Positions 33,655 to 43,271 are shown, numbered from the stretch's first letter. The stretch: DNA of 64,000 nt from JAFAGX01 sp035623335 (GCA_035623335.1 DASPTQ010000290.1:28713-92712); one strand, 5' to 3'. A program made the numbers and translations. The notes: generated by a model not told the origin, from the letters alone.

Positions 33655-35175
33655 ATGACGCGTTACGCTTTGGAAACCCGGACATCCCGGATGAACCGTG
33701 CGCGTACGAGACGACTGTGGTGGCTGGTCGTGTTGCTGGCTATGCAGGCCTACCCGCAATCTGCCAGTCCCGAGTTCCCCAATCCCGGTAATGCTCACAT
33801 GTCCCGCGAGAACCAGCGCGCCCTCGGCCTGCAGGCTGCCGCCCAGGTCTATCAGCAGATGCCGGTCCTACCCGACAGCAGCCCCGAAACACAATACATT
33901 CGGCAGCTCGGAGAGAAGCTGGTGGCCACCATCCCATCTCAGTACTCCTGGCCGTTTGAGTTCCATGTCGTCGCGCAAAAAGAGATCAACGCTTTCGCAC
34001 TTCCCGGCGGACCGATGTTCGTCAACATAGGAACCATCACGGCCGCCGCAAACGAAGCTCAGCTCGCCGGCGTCATGGCGCACGAAATGTCTCACGTGTA
34101 CATGCAGCACTCCGCCAAGCAGGCCTCCAAGGCGCAGACCACGGGACTGCTCGCCGGACTGGCGGGGGCCGTCCTCGGCTCTGCGGTCGGGGGTACGGTG
34201 GGAGCACTTGGGCAGCAGGGAATTCAGATGGGGGCCCAAGGCCTCATGCTGAAGTACTCTCGCACCGACGAGGCTCAGGCCGACGCCGTCGGTGCCGTCA
34301 TTCTCTACAAGGCCGGTTACAACCCCCAGGCCCTGGCCGATTTCTTCAAGACTCTCGAAGCCCAGGGAGGCAATCCGCCGCAATGGCTCAGCGATCACCC
34401 CAATCCCGGCAATCGCGAGCAGGCCATCGAGAAAGAAATTCACAATTGGCCTCCCAAAACCTATGCCAGCGACAGCCCCATCTTCCAGAAAACCCGCCAG
34501 CACGCCATGGGAGTCAAGGCCTACACCGGCGAGGAGATCGCGCAAGGCGCCAAGTCTGGCCAATGGTCCGCGCTCAACAAGAAAAATGGAGCCACCTTTA
34601 ATTCAGCAGGCGCGAGTGCGCTAAACGCCAGCGGGTCCGCTCCCACGTCTTCCCCCAAGGCTGCTGCGGTCTCGCTGCCAAGCGTTCTCCCCAGCCAGCG
34701 CATGGTCCTCGCCGATCTCGGTCCGGCAACAATTCAGTATCCAGACAACTGGCAAGTCACGATGCCCAAGCAGAGGGGTCAATCGGTCACCATCGCTCCC
34801 CAGGCCGGCGTCACCGCCGACGGTGTCGGTTACGGTGTGGTACTCAACGGTGTTGCGCCGCCCCAGGGTCAGGGCATGAGCATCGACGACGTCACCCGCC
34901 AGCTCGTCCAGGATATGGAGCAGAACGAAACTTTGCAGCCTGTGGGCGATGCCCAGCCTATTACGGTAGCCGGCATTCAGGGCCGCTCCGTCAGCCTGCA
35001 ATCCATATCGCCTTTCCCTGCCGAAAACGGCCGACCTCAGAAAGAGCGGGACTGGTTAGTGACCGTTCCGCAGCGCGATGGCTCCGTGATCTTCATGGTC
35101 TTTGTAGCTCCCCAGTCCCATTTCGACCGTTTCCAGCCGACCTACGAGGCGATGCTGAACAGCGTGCGGTTCTAG
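33655..35175 (+). CDS. Exported M48-family zinc metalloprotease (BepA-like, with extra C-terminal domain)
   Basis: About 506 residues from ATG 33655 (RBS TAGGAG); Met13 is a possible alternative. A signal/anchor WWLVVLLAMQAYP is followed by the M48 domain: HEMSH with His143, Glu144 and His147, and the later zinc ligand Glu in SRTDEAQAD. A hydrophobic, Gly-rich stretch after the HEMSH helix (GLLAGLAGAVLGSAVGGTVG) resembles the one in periplasmic BepA/LoiP proteases that process outer-membrane proteins. The ~170-residue C-terminal domain is outside the peptidase fold. The protein is likely periplasmic. Confidence 0.88.
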   Translation: MTRYALETRTSRMNRARTRRLWWLVVLLAMQAYPQSASPEFPNPGNAHMSRENQRALGLQAAAQVYQQMPVLPDSSPETQYIRQLGEKLVATIPSQYSWPFEFHVVAQKEINAFALPGGPMFVNIGTITAAANEAQLAGVMAHEMSHVYMQHSAKQASKAQTTGLLAGLAGAVLGSAVGGTVGALGQQGIQMGAQGLMLKYSRTDEAQADAVGAVILYKAGYNPQALADFFKTLEAQGGNPPQWLSDHPNPGNREQAIEKEIHNWPPKTYASDSPIFQKTRQHAMGVKAYTGEEIAQGAKSGQWSALNKKNGATFNSAGASALNASGSAPTSSPKAAAVSLPSVLPSQRMVLADLGPATIQYPDNWQVTMPKQRGQSVTIAPQAGVTADGVGYGVVLNGVAPPQGQGMSIDDVTRQLVQDMEQNETLQPVGDAQPITVAGIQGRSVSLQSISPFPAENGRPQKERDWLVTVPQRDGSVIFMVFVAPQSHFDRFQPTYEAMLNSVRF

Positions 35176-35237
35176 TGTCTATTTCAACTAATGGGGAATA
35201 CCTCAAAATCTGCACCTTGCCGAAGGAGTGTAGAGAT

Positions 35238-35369
35238 ATGAAAAAGGTAAGGATTCAGAGCAAGAATAGACAGAACATCACTTTATAAGCGGTAATCAAT
35301 TTTCCTCAAGTGTTTGAGGAAGGCAAGAAATATCCCGCGATCGTTGTCGCGCACGCTGGGGCGGACTGA
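35238..35369 (+). pseudogene. Fossil of an alpha/beta hydrolase (dienelactone-hydrolase-like)
   Basis: From ATG 35238 (RBS GGAG) the frame reads MKKVRIQSKNRQNITL, a TAA stop, then in the same frame AVINFPQVFEEGKKYPAIVV and AHAGAD, then TGA. This matches the first ~45 residues of alpha/beta hydrolases, whose hallmark is KKYPAIVVxHPGG followed by the rest of the fold. Here the P-G-G is lost and everything downstream is absent. One internal stop in the middle of otherwise recognisable coding sequence plus loss of the 3' end makes it a decayed gene. Confidence 0.65.
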
Positions 35370-35479
35370 TTGCCACGCCCGATAACTGCCGTTAAACGCC
35401 CTAGTGTCGGATCCCGTCGTGGCGTTTGCCCGCATTCCTGCCGCCATGGCCGACTCGTTGACCGAGGATCACCCCGACG

Positions 35480-36520
35480 CTATGACTCTCGCACTTCTTC
35501 CGGTACAAGCTGCAATGCAAGCTTTTCCGTCCGGCGCAGCACGGTGAGCGTACTGCTGACACCGACGCGCGCGTCAGTCAGCAGCCGGTGCAGGTCGTCG
35601 ACACCCGCGACCGGCTTTCCCTCGAGCGCAAGGATCACGTCTCCTTCCCGCAATCCAGCCCGTTTGGCAGGACCGGCTTCCTGCACGGAGATCACTACCA
35701 CGCCACTTTCCTGGGGCAGATCGTAGAAGCGTACCAGGCGGCGATGCAGCGGCAATGTTTGGGCCTCCACTCCGATATAGCTGCGCCGTATCTTTCCGTC
35801 TCGCAGCAGCCGACCGGCCACAAACTTGGCGGTGTTGATCCCGATGGCAAAGCACAGTCCCTGGGCGCCCATAATGGTGGCCGTGTTGACCCCAACCACG
35901 CTTCCATCGGAGGTTACCAGCGGGCCTCCGGAATTTCCCGGATTGAGTGAGGCGTCGCTCTGGATCACATCGTCGATAAGACGCCCGGAATACGAGCGTA
36001 ACGAGCGTCCCAGGGCGCTGACCACGCCGGCGGTAACGGTGTATTGAAAGCCGTAAGGGTTGCCGATGGCGATCACCAGCTGCCCAACCCGAAGGCGCTG
36101 GGAATCGCCCAAGGGCGCGGCCACCAGAGAGGGAGCATCGATGCGAATCACCGCCAGGTCGGTCGCGGGATCATCGCCGATGGTATGAGCCGGAAACTGT
36201 CTTCCATCCGACAGCGACGCCGCAATTCGCTTGGCGCCGTGCACCACGTGACTGTTGGTCAGAATCAAACCGTCTGGCGTGAACACAAATCCCGACCCGC
36301 CGCCTGCTTGCTCTCGGGATTTACCGGAAGAGGTCCTGGCCAGGTGAACGGCGTCAATTTTTACCACCGAAGGACTGATCTTCTCCGCTGCCCTGACCAC
36401 GGCCTGAGAGTAGGCATCTAGCAGAGCCGAGTCGCTGGCAGCGCTCGCCGTAGCGGAGGGAGCGATCTCTTGCGAGAAATCCGCGAGCGTGCACGCGCCT
36501 ACCTCGTGATCCACAGCCAT
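35480..36520 (-). CDS. HtrA/Deg-like serine protease with one PDZ domain
   Basis: About 346 residues from ATG 36520, chosen for its RBS (GGAGGAGAGGA). The chymotrypsin-fold triad is intact: His91 (NSHVV), Asp121 (TDLAVIRI), Ser197 (PGNSGGP). One PDZ domain follows at about 245-345 (GPAKRAGLREGDVILALEG). There is no obvious signal peptide or N-terminal membrane helix, unlike most HtrA proteins, so it may be cytoplasmic. It is 78 bases after a hemerythrin gene, probably in one operon with it and the HAD gene. Confidence 0.88.
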   Translation of the reverse strand: MAVDHEVGACTLADFSQEIAPSATASAASDSALLDAYSQAVVRAAEKISPSVVKIDAVHLARTSSGKSREQAGGGSGFVFTPDGLILTNSHVVHGAKRIAASLSDGRQFPAHTIGDDPATDLAVIRIDAPSLVAAPLGDSQRLRVGQLVIAIGNPYGFQYTVTAGVVSALGRSLRSYSGRLIDDVIQSDASLNPGNSGGPLVTSDGSVVGVNTATIMGAQGLCFAIGINTAKFVAGRLLRDGKIRRSYIGVEAQTLPLHRRLVRFYDLPQESGVVVISVQEAGPAKRAGLREGDVILALEGKPVAGVDDLHRLLTDARVGVSSTLTVLRRTEKLALQLVPEEVRES

Positions 36521-36598
36521 TCCTCTCCTCCGTGACACAACAGTATGATGAGAGAAAGGCGAGTTGCGATTCAAGCCGGGGTTGGGAAGCTCGGAAAG

Positions 36599-37087
36599 CT
36601 ATCGTCTTGGCCGCAGCCGCGTGGCTTCGTTCGGTAGTAGGCAGGTCGTTGCCTGCAGCAACCCATCCAGCTCGTGACCTAACCGCGCCAGTTCCGCCGC
36701 GCTCATCGCCTTCTGCATGCCCTCAAACAGCACTCGCTCCTCTTTGCGGATATGCTTGGCCAGGGTTTCTCCGAAGACTGCCAGGTCAGGTTTTTCGAGC
36801 TCACGCGATCCTGCCCGGCGGAACAACTCTCGCAACTCTCGGTGCTCGGCATGAAGTTCCTCGACGGTTGCCGATAGTTGGGCAAATCGGCTCGCTGCCG
36901 GGAAGAGCACCTCTTCTTCGGCCGAAAAGTGAGTTCCGATCTCTTGCTCAAAAATGGCTTGCATCTCGGTTTGCCAGGCAATCAGATCCACCTGGTCCGA
37001 CTGCAGAGCACGATCGATTCGCACGCAAAGAGCCAGAGCGTGCTGGTGCTGGCGGGAAAGGGGAATGAGGTTCTTGTCGCGAAGCAT
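36599..37087 (-). CDS. Hemerythrin HHE cation-binding domain protein
   Basis: A 162-residue four-helix bundle. Iron ligand candidates are His in LSRQHQHALAL, the HFSAEEEVLFP motif, HAEHRELRE and HIRKEERVLFE. Family members bind O2, NO or iron, or sense them. Cytoplasmic. Lies between the HAD gene (38 bases away) and the HtrA-like gene, all leftward, which suggests a stress-response unit, but that is inference. Confidence 0.9.
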   Translation of the reverse strand: MLRDKNLIPLSRQHQHALALCVRIDRALQSDQVDLIAWQTEMQAIFEQEIGTHFSAEEEVLFPAASRFAQLSATVEELHAEHRELRELFRRAGSRELEKPDLAVFGETLAKHIRKEERVLFEGMQKAMSAAELARLGHELDGLLQATTCLLPNEATRLRPRR

Positions 37088-37125
37088 CGGACACGGACCG
37101 CCGGATCACGACCTGCGGGTTAGGA

Positions 37126-37959
37126 TCAGTCTACTCCCACTTTTTCGAGCAAGCCACTGGCCGCAGGACGAACAGTCAGCCAGTCGGTGCGCACACGTTC
37201 CCATTCCTGGATCAGCATGCCGTGCGATTCGAAGAGTTCCCGGATGCGCGGCCGCTCCCACCCCACCACATCCTCGAGAATCGGTGCCAGCACCGACAGG
37301 GCACTGCTGCTCAGAATGGTCCTCTTCGCCACTTGGGATACATGCTTGGCCTCCGAGACAGCGATCGTATGTCCGTCACGCGTGTTGACATGCAACATGA
37401 CGTGCACATCGGAGCTGCCGTCCCCCACGTAAATGACGTGGTCCGGCCCGATTTGCAGCTGGGTCTGCAGCTCATCGAGAACGGCAACCTTTCCGTATCC
37501 GGCGGTAGCATGAGCGATGGAGGCAATCTGGCCGGTGTCGGTGTAGAGAAATTCCGTCCCGAAGATGTGGTCGCGGGGGACGACTCCCTCGAGGGCGGAG
37601 TGAATCACTTCAACCGGAGCGGCTGAAAGCACATAGAAATCGAAGGAATAACCGTCAATGCCGGTGTTGAGAATTTCGTAGAGTAGGGCAATGTTTTCCT
37701 TGAGGCGAATCCGCTTGCCAACCTGGTAAAGATGCTCTTTACGTATCTTGGTCTGAAACTCTGGGTCGTGAAGCAGCAAATAGGCGAGCTCCGCTCCTTG
37801 CTGCACCAGGTTAAGCTTCGCCATGCCTTTAGCCTTGCGCTCGAACTCGGAGGTGGAAATCCCAACTAGTTCGGCCAGCACGTAGCCTGAGTCATTGAAC
37901 GTGAGCGTCTGGTCAAAATCGCTAGCAAAGAGGTAATACTTCAAAGGGTTCTCGTTCAT
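37126..37959 (-). CDS. HAD-superfamily phosphatase
   Basis: About 277 residues from ATG 37959. HAD motif I is FASDFDQTLTFND; motif II Ser lies in YVLSAAPVEVI; the Lys and motif IV region are in GKVAVLDELQ and VIYVGDGSSDVHVML. The long helical insertion between motif I and II is a C1 cap of phosphoserine-phosphatase type. The substrate cannot be read. A short N-terminal extension to 38037 is in frame but looks non-coding; the RBS at the chosen start is weak. Confidence 0.8.
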   Translation of the reverse strand: MNENPLKYYLFASDFDQTLTFNDSGYVLAELVGISTSEFERKAKGMAKLNLVQQGAELAYLLLHDPEFQTKIRKEHLYQVGKRIRLKENIALLYEILNTGIDGYSFDFYVLSAAPVEVIHSALEGVVPRDHIFGTEFLYTDTGQIASIAHATAGYGKVAVLDELQTQLQIGPDHVIYVGDGSSDVHVMLHVNTRDGHTIAVSEAKHVSQVAKRTILSSSALSVLAPILEDVVGWERPRIRELFESHGMLIQEWERVRTDWLTVRPAASGLLEKVGVD

Positions 37960-38325
37960 AAGCCTATTAGATTCATCATCCACCGGGAAAAGATCAAGAA
38001 ACGGATAAAAAGAATCAATAGCCACGATGGAAACCACCGCTGTTAGTTTGCGGAGATTGGATCTCGCCTCGATGCAAGCACTTGGCGGATCGGCTCATGC
38101 CGTCAGGCCGGTTGCGGAATCGGCTTCCATCGTGGGTGTCGCCCAGCTCATCGGCCAAGGGCACGGAAGCAGGGGCGGCAAGGTTCGAGTTCCGATGCTC
38201 GAACCTCGGTACCTTTTCCGACAGCCGGTCAGCCTTTACTAAACGTGCCCGAGGCTTGAGAATAGTTGCCACGATGAACAATAACTACCTCAGCTGAAGC
38301 GGCTGGGCACAGGAGCAAGAGCACC
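37960..38325. other. Divergent spacer, no gene seen
   Basis: Holds the promoters of the HAD and small-protein genes. No clear elements recognised. Confidence 0.3.
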
Positions 38326-38514
38326 ATGGCTGCGACGGGAGAACTGATTCGCTTGATGAATTATGTGGACGACATCGTTACCACCTTACGCCGCATCAGC
38401 GCCTCCATTCCCGTGATGGATGCCGAGGAGCGGAAACGCCTCGCGGAACATCTGCGCACGGCGAGCCTAAATTTTACGGCCATCCTAGGACAACTCGAAA
38501 AGGGAGGACAGTAG
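38326..38514 (+). CDS. Small helical protein of unknown function
   Basis: A 62-residue cytoplasmic protein, almost all helix: LIRLMNYVDDIVTTLRRIS then DAEERKRLAEHLRTASLNFT. No family recognised. Its stop codon overlaps by one base the GTG of the 3-hydroxyacyl-CoA dehydrogenase gene, so the two are translationally coupled. That linkage argues it is a real gene, maybe a partner of the dehydrogenase. Confidence 0.6.
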   Translation: MAATGELIRLMNYVDDIVTTLRRISASIPVMDAEERKRLAEHLRTASLNFTAILGQLEKGGQ

Positions 38515-39404
38515 TGGCCGAGATCGGAACCGTGGCGGTAATCGGCGCCGGAACCATGGGCCGAGGAATCGCCCACGTGGCTGCGCTTGGCGGTTATCGC
38601 ACGATCCTCGAGGATCTCCTGCCGAGCGCCCTGCGCAAGGCGGAGGACGAGATTCGCACGAACCTCAGCAAAGCGGTTGAGCTGGGGAAGGTTTCTGCCA
38701 GAGATGCCGAAGCTGCCTTGGATCGATTGCAATATGCCGGCAGCGTCGAAGAGGCAGCGCGGGAAGCCGACCTGGTCATTGAGGCCGCACCGGAGGAGAT
38801 GGAGTCCAAGATCGAGATCTTTACCTTGCTCGACAAGATTTGTCGGCCCCAGACTATCCTCGCTTCGAACACTTCATCGCTCAGCATCACCGAGATTGCC
38901 GGCGTGACCTATCGTGCCAGCAAGTGTCTCGGCATGCACTTTTTCAACCCCGTCCACAAGATGAAGCTGCTCGAAGTTGTACGTGCCCTGGAATCCGACG
39001 ACGACACGGTAGACACCGCCACCGAAGTAGGTCGCCGCATGGGAAAAGAAGTCGTGGTGATCAAGGAGTCGCCGGGGTTCATCACCAGCCGCATCAACGC
39101 CATGATCGGCAACGAAGCCTTCTACCTGCTGCAGGAGGGAATTGCCTCCCCCCAGGATATCGACAAGGCACTGAAACTCGGTCTGAACCACCCCATGGGA
39201 CCGTTCGAGCTGGTGGACTTGGTCGGGTTAGATACCCGTTTGCATATCCTCGAGTACTTGCACCGGAGCTTGGGCGAGAAATACCGTCCCGCCCCTTTGC
39301 TCATTCAATACGTCAAGGCGGGGCGGCTGGGCCGCAAGAGCGGTCGCGGTGTTTACGACTATCCTGAGCCGAAGGCCGGGACCGAGATGGCACCGCCGGC
39401 CTGA
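38514..39404 (+). CDS. hbd: 3-hydroxybutyryl-CoA dehydrogenase
   Basis: A 296-residue NAD-dependent dehydrogenase of fatty-acid/butanoate metabolism. The dinucleotide loop is VIGAGTMGRGIA (residues 10-21). Catalytic His and Asn are in CLGMHFFNPVHKMKLLEVV and the GFITSRINAMIGNEAF block; the end shows GRKSGRGVYDY. It starts with GTG overlapping the stop of the 62-residue protein, with GGAGG upstream. Direction of the reaction (degradation or synthesis) is not decidable here. Confidence 0.92.
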   Translation: MAEIGTVAVIGAGTMGRGIAHVAALGGYRTILEDLLPSALRKAEDEIRTNLSKAVELGKVSARDAEAALDRLQYAGSVEEAAREADLVIEAAPEEMESKIEIFTLLDKICRPQTILASNTSSLSITEIAGVTYRASKCLGMHFFNPVHKMKLLEVVRALESDDDTVDTATEVGRRMGKEVVVIKESPGFITSRINAMIGNEAFYLLQEGIASPQDIDKALKLGLNHPMGPFELVDLVGLDTRLHILEYLHRSLGEKYRPAPLLIQYVKAGRLGRKSGRGVYDYPEPKAGTEMAPPA

Positions 39405-39434
39405 GTCAACTCCCAGCCGTCGCCCCGAGCCACG

Positions 39435-40508
39435 CTAGTTCACCTTATTGATGTCCTGTTTCGCCTCGAGCTTCTTGACCAGCGGCTCGTAGAAAACCTT
39501 GAAGTTGTCCGGCGCACCCGCCAGCGAGATCCTCATTTCCTTGAGCGCGTTGTCAAAGTCGCCTTGAGCCGAGTAAATCCTTGCCGTCCCATCGTGCACG
39601 GCCCAGTCGTTCGGATCCTTCTGGGCAGCTTGGCGGTACAAGTCGAAAGCCTGTTCCTGCTTGCCCTGTTGTTGCAACTGACGACCATAGAAATAGAGTT
39701 GGGCGGCTGTAGCCCTCTTCAGGGCCTGATTCTTCGCCACCTCCGCGTCGTCCTTACGCCCCATGGCCTCAAGAATGTTCGACTCGGTTAAGAAGTTGTC
39801 GAAGCGGGGTTCGATGCGGATCGACGTCTCCTCATATTTCAGCGCCTCGTCCAAATCATATTTTTGTGCAAGCAGATAACTCGCCGCATCATCCCAACCT
39901 TCCCAGGTGTATTGCGCCAGACCTTGCAGTTGATTATGCAAGCTGGCTTGGACGATCGCGTGCACGTTGACACCGATCTTGACCGGAACTGCCAGCTTCT
40001 CCCAGCTCAAGGTGGCCACGGCGGAATCCGCCTTCACATCCCCGAAATCATAGGTCAGTGCCTCGTGCATCTCCGAAGCTTGCGGTTTGACCGTGACACG
40101 GAGGGCGTCATCCCCCTGTTGGTAGGTGAAACTGCCCCAAGCGGTGTTGACGTTCGAAAAGATGACGGTCCACTGGTTCTCTCTTGGGATCATAAATAGG
40201 CCGTAGAGGCCCGCCGGCAGAGGTTTTCCCTCAATACTGACCGGGTCGGTGAAAGCAATGGTGGTGTTCTGATTCGCCCCTGCCCGCCACACTTCTCCGT
40301 AGGGCACAACTTTGCCCCAAATGGTTCGGCCCTTCACCAGCGGGCGATGATAGTTAATGGTGATCTTGGTGATTCCGATGGTTTGGGTCACCACGGCTTG
40401 CTGGCTGTCGAGCGGTAAGTCCAGAACCGCGGACTGGGAGAAGCCGACAGGAATAATCAGCGAAAACCCTGCAATTGCGAGCAGCATCGTACGCCAACGT
40501 TTCTGCAT
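39435..40508 (-). CDS. Exported DUF2911 protein with TPR repeats
   Basis: A 357-residue protein with signal peptide (LLAIAGFSLIIPVGFS). The DUF2911 domain follows (about 30-180), with the signature ITINYHRPLVKGRTIWG and GEVWRAGANQNTTI. A TPR array occupies the C-terminal 150 residues (LYFYGRQLQQQGKQEQAFDL; WAVHDGTARIYSAQGDFDNA). This combination is frequent in Acidobacteria and Bacteroidetes. The function is unknown. Confidence 0.85.
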   Translation of the reverse strand: MQKRWRTMLLAIAGFSLIIPVGFSQSAVLDLPLDSQQAVVTQTIGITKITINYHRPLVKGRTIWGKVVPYGEVWRAGANQNTTIAFTDPVSIEGKPLPAGLYGLFMIPRENQWTVIFSNVNTAWGSFTYQQGDDALRVTVKPQASEMHEALTYDFGDVKADSAVATLSWEKLAVPVKIGVNVHAIVQASLHNQLQGLAQYTWEGWDDAASYLLAQKYDLDEALKYEETSIRIEPRFDNFLTESNILEAMGRKDDAEVAKNQALKRATAAQLYFYGRQLQQQGKQEQAFDLYRQAAQKDPNDWAVHDGTARIYSAQGDFDNALKEMRISLAGAPDNFKVFYEPLVKKLEAKQDINKVN

Positions 40509-40756
40509 AGAGTGCCTCCCAATTCCTGAGATGAAAAACGGAACTTTAGACGCGGGCTGGTGGTTCGCGATAGCAATTTGTAAAAGTTTGTGAAGTTACC
40601 CTTGCTGGCGGCCCGAGCAACGTCTAACCAAGAGCAGCGGTTCGTGCCAAGAAGCTCGATTCTCGGGAACTTGCGATCGTTTTGGTTCGTATCAGAAAGT
40701 GTGGTTATCTCCGCCCGGAGACCGACGGCATCGAAGGTCTGGGCGATGCCGGAACT

Positions 40757-42004
40757 ATGAGAGCACTCGCGGACATCATTCGCCAGTCCCTGGCCACCCT
40801 TTGGGCCCACAAGCTGCGCTCCTTTCTGACCATGTTCGGCATTGCCTGGGGTGTGGGCTCGTTGCTTCTACTGGTCGGTTTGGGCGAAGGCTTCCGCAGC
40901 GGGCAAGCCAGACAGCTGGCGACTCTCGGTCAAGACATTATGTTTGCCTTCCCCGGGCGCATACCGGCCATCGCCGGCAGCCTCGAGTCCGGCCAGACGT
41001 ATCACTTCACCTACGATGATTACCAGGCCATTAAGGCGGAGGCGCGGAGCCTGCGGGCGGTCTCTCCGGTCATCAATCGCGAAGACATTCGCGCGGTCAG
41101 CGATTACGGCTCGACCAGCGGTCAGGTTTTCGGCGTCGCCCCCGACTACAATCAGATCCGCACGGTTCCGATCGGGGTGGGTCGCTGGTTCAACGACGAG
41201 GACAATGGCGAGCACCGCCGGGTCACGGTGATCGGATGGGAACTGCTCAAGAATGTATTTCCCGGGCGGCCTGCCGTAGGCTCCACCATCCTGCTGAACG
41301 AAATCCGCTTTGAGGTGATTGGTGTGCTGGCCAAGGTTGGCCAAGACGGTAACAATGGGACGAATGCCCGTCTGTTCGTTCCACTCGAGACCATGCGGGA
41401 GCTGTTTCCGCTGACCGGTAACAATGTCGAGAACGCCATCTCCTTCATCAACTACCGGCCCTTGAACAAGTCTGAGCACCTGCAGTCGAAGCAGGAGGTT
41501 CACCAGATTATCGCCCGCCGACACCACTTCGACCCTAGTCTGGAAGACGCCTTTGAAGATTGGGATACGATCGAAAACTCCAAGCGCGTGGACCGGATTT
41601 TCGACGCCATGGACTCCTTCCTGGGAATCGTGGGCCTGGTCACGCTGGGCTTGGGTGCTATCGGAATCGTGAACATCATGTTGGTTTCGGTGACCGAGCG
41701 AACCAAAGAAATTGGCCTACGGAAGGCCTTGGGCGCCAGTTATCGAAATATCCTCACTCAATTCTTCATCGAAGGAATGTTCTTGACGGTGTTTAGCGGA
41801 GGTATTGGCTTGCTGCTCGCCGGAGGATTTATGATTTTGCTGATGCAGTTGCCGTCGCCAGAAGGGTTCGACACCCCGCGCATCGTGCCCTTTTCAGCGG
41901 TCGCGGCTATCGTTGCCTTGGCGATTGCGGGAATCGGGGCTGGGCTATACCCGGCGCGAAAAGCGGCTCTGCTGGCCCCGGTCGAGGCACTGCGGCAGGA
42001 ATAG
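40757..42004 (+). CDS. MacB-type ABC transporter permease 1
   Basis: About 415 residues from ATG 40757, which begins the RALADIIRQSLATLWAHKLR start motif. One N-terminal helix (LTMFGIAWGVGSLLLLVG), a periplasmic MacB_PCD domain to about 280, then three FtsX helices with TERTKEIGLRKALGAS between. The gene is followed after 28 bases by a second permease of the same family. No ATPase or membrane-fusion gene is next to them, so the partner is elsewhere. Confidence 0.85.
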   Translation: MRALADIIRQSLATLWAHKLRSFLTMFGIAWGVGSLLLLVGLGEGFRSGQARQLATLGQDIMFAFPGRIPAIAGSLESGQTYHFTYDDYQAIKAEARSLRAVSPVINREDIRAVSDYGSTSGQVFGVAPDYNQIRTVPIGVGRWFNDEDNGEHRRVTVIGWELLKNVFPGRPAVGSTILLNEIRFEVIGVLAKVGQDGNNGTNARLFVPLETMRELFPLTGNNVENAISFINYRPLNKSEHLQSKQEVHQIIARRHHFDPSLEDAFEDWDTIENSKRVDRIFDAMDSFLGIVGLVTLGLGAIGIVNIMLVSVTERTKEIGLRKALGASYRNILTQFFIEGMFLTVFSGGIGLLLAGGFMILLMQLPSPEGFDTPRIVPFSAVAAIVALAIAGIGAGLYPARKAALLAPVEALRQE

Positions 42005-42032
42005 AAGTGATTCGAAACTCAAGGTTTTGCCC

Positions 42033-43271
42033 ATGATGAGTGATCTGTTCATCGAAGCGTACCGTGGCTTGCGATTCAACAAACGTCGCACCGTGCTGAC
42101 CATGCTGGGTATGGCCTGGGGAATTGCCACGGTGGTCCTGCTGCTGGCCTATGGTTCTGGTTTTGAACGCGGGCTATGGGTGGCTTTCCGCTCTTTCGGA
42201 ACCAACCTGGTCTTCGTCTTCCCCGGGCGCACTTCGCTGCAGGCGGGTGGCACCAAGGCCGGCAGCGAGGTGAAACTGACCACGAATGATCTCGATTACA
42301 TCCGGGCTGAAGTCCCACTGCTGAAGCGACTTTCTCCGGAAGCTTCGAAGCAATCGACGGTGGCGTTCGGAACCCGCAGCGGGAGCTACGCGGTAAGCGG
42401 AGTCTACTCGAATTATGCGCGCATGCGGCGCATGGAGTTTGGCGAAGGCACGGCTTTCGGCGAGGCCGATGACTTCACCCATGCCCGCGTCGCTTTCATG
42501 GGGGCCGACGTCAAGAAGAAACTCTTTTCCGGGCAGAATGCGATTGGAGAAGATATTCGCATCGATGGCATTCCTTACCACGTCGTGGGTGTGCTCAAGC
42601 ACGTCATCAATAACAGCGATGACAACTTGAACGGGCACGTCTACGTGCCCTTCACGGCCTTCGCTGACCTGAAGGATACTCATTATCTGGCCTCGATGGT
42701 GATGGAGTACGAAGGCGACCACGCTAAAGTCGTCGAGGCCCTGCGGCGCTCGATGGCCTTCCATCACAACTTCGACCCGAAGGACAAGCGTGCCGTCTTC
42801 GTATTCGACGTGTTCGCCGACCTAGCCGATCTCGAGGCCATCACGGTGGGCATCAAGATCCTACTCGGATTCATCGGGTTGCTGACGCTCGGCATCGGTG
42901 GCGTGGGCCTGATGAACATCATGCTGGTGGCCGTCACCCAGCGTACGCGGGAAATCGGGGTGGAGAAGGCCTTGGGCGCGCGCAAATGGCAGATCCTCTT
43001 TCAGTTCTTGGCCGAAGCCCTGGCCATTACGGCTCTCGGCGGCCTATTGGGAGTGGTCCTGGCCTACTCGATCTCCTGGTCGGTGGGTTCGATGGTTCTG
43101 TGGAGCGCCTTCGAAGAAAATGCCAGCGAAGGCGACATTCGCCTGCTCATTGATTCGACTACGCTTCTCTGGTCGACGGCGATCCTCGGTTTCGTAGGTA
43201 TCGTCAGCGGGATGCTGCCCGCGCTGAAAGCGGCACGGCTCGATCCCATCGAATCACTCCGCTACGAGTAG
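42033..43271 (+). CDS. MacB-type ABC transporter permease 2
   Basis: About 412 residues from ATG 42033 (the next ATG codon is adjacent). Same layout as its neighbour: LTMLGMAWGIATVVLLLAYG helix, periplasmic domain, then three FtsX helices with TQRTREIGVEKALGARKW. The pair probably forms a heterodimeric transporter. The proteins are similar along their length but not near-identical, so the pairing is old. Confidence 0.85.
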   Translation: MMSDLFIEAYRGLRFNKRRTVLTMLGMAWGIATVVLLLAYGSGFERGLWVAFRSFGTNLVFVFPGRTSLQAGGTKAGSEVKLTTNDLDYIRAEVPLLKRLSPEASKQSTVAFGTRSGSYAVSGVYSNYARMRRMEFGEGTAFGEADDFTHARVAFMGADVKKKLFSGQNAIGEDIRIDGIPYHVVGVLKHVINNSDDNLNGHVYVPFTAFADLKDTHYLASMVMEYEGDHAKVVEALRRSMAFHHNFDPKDKRAVFVFDVFADLADLEAITVGIKILLGFIGLLTLGIGGVGLMNIMLVAVTQRTREIGVEKALGARKWQILFQFLAEALAITALGGLLGVVLAYSISWSVGSMVLWSAFEENASEGDIRLLIDSTTLLWSTAILGFVGIVSGMLPALKAARLDPIESLRYE

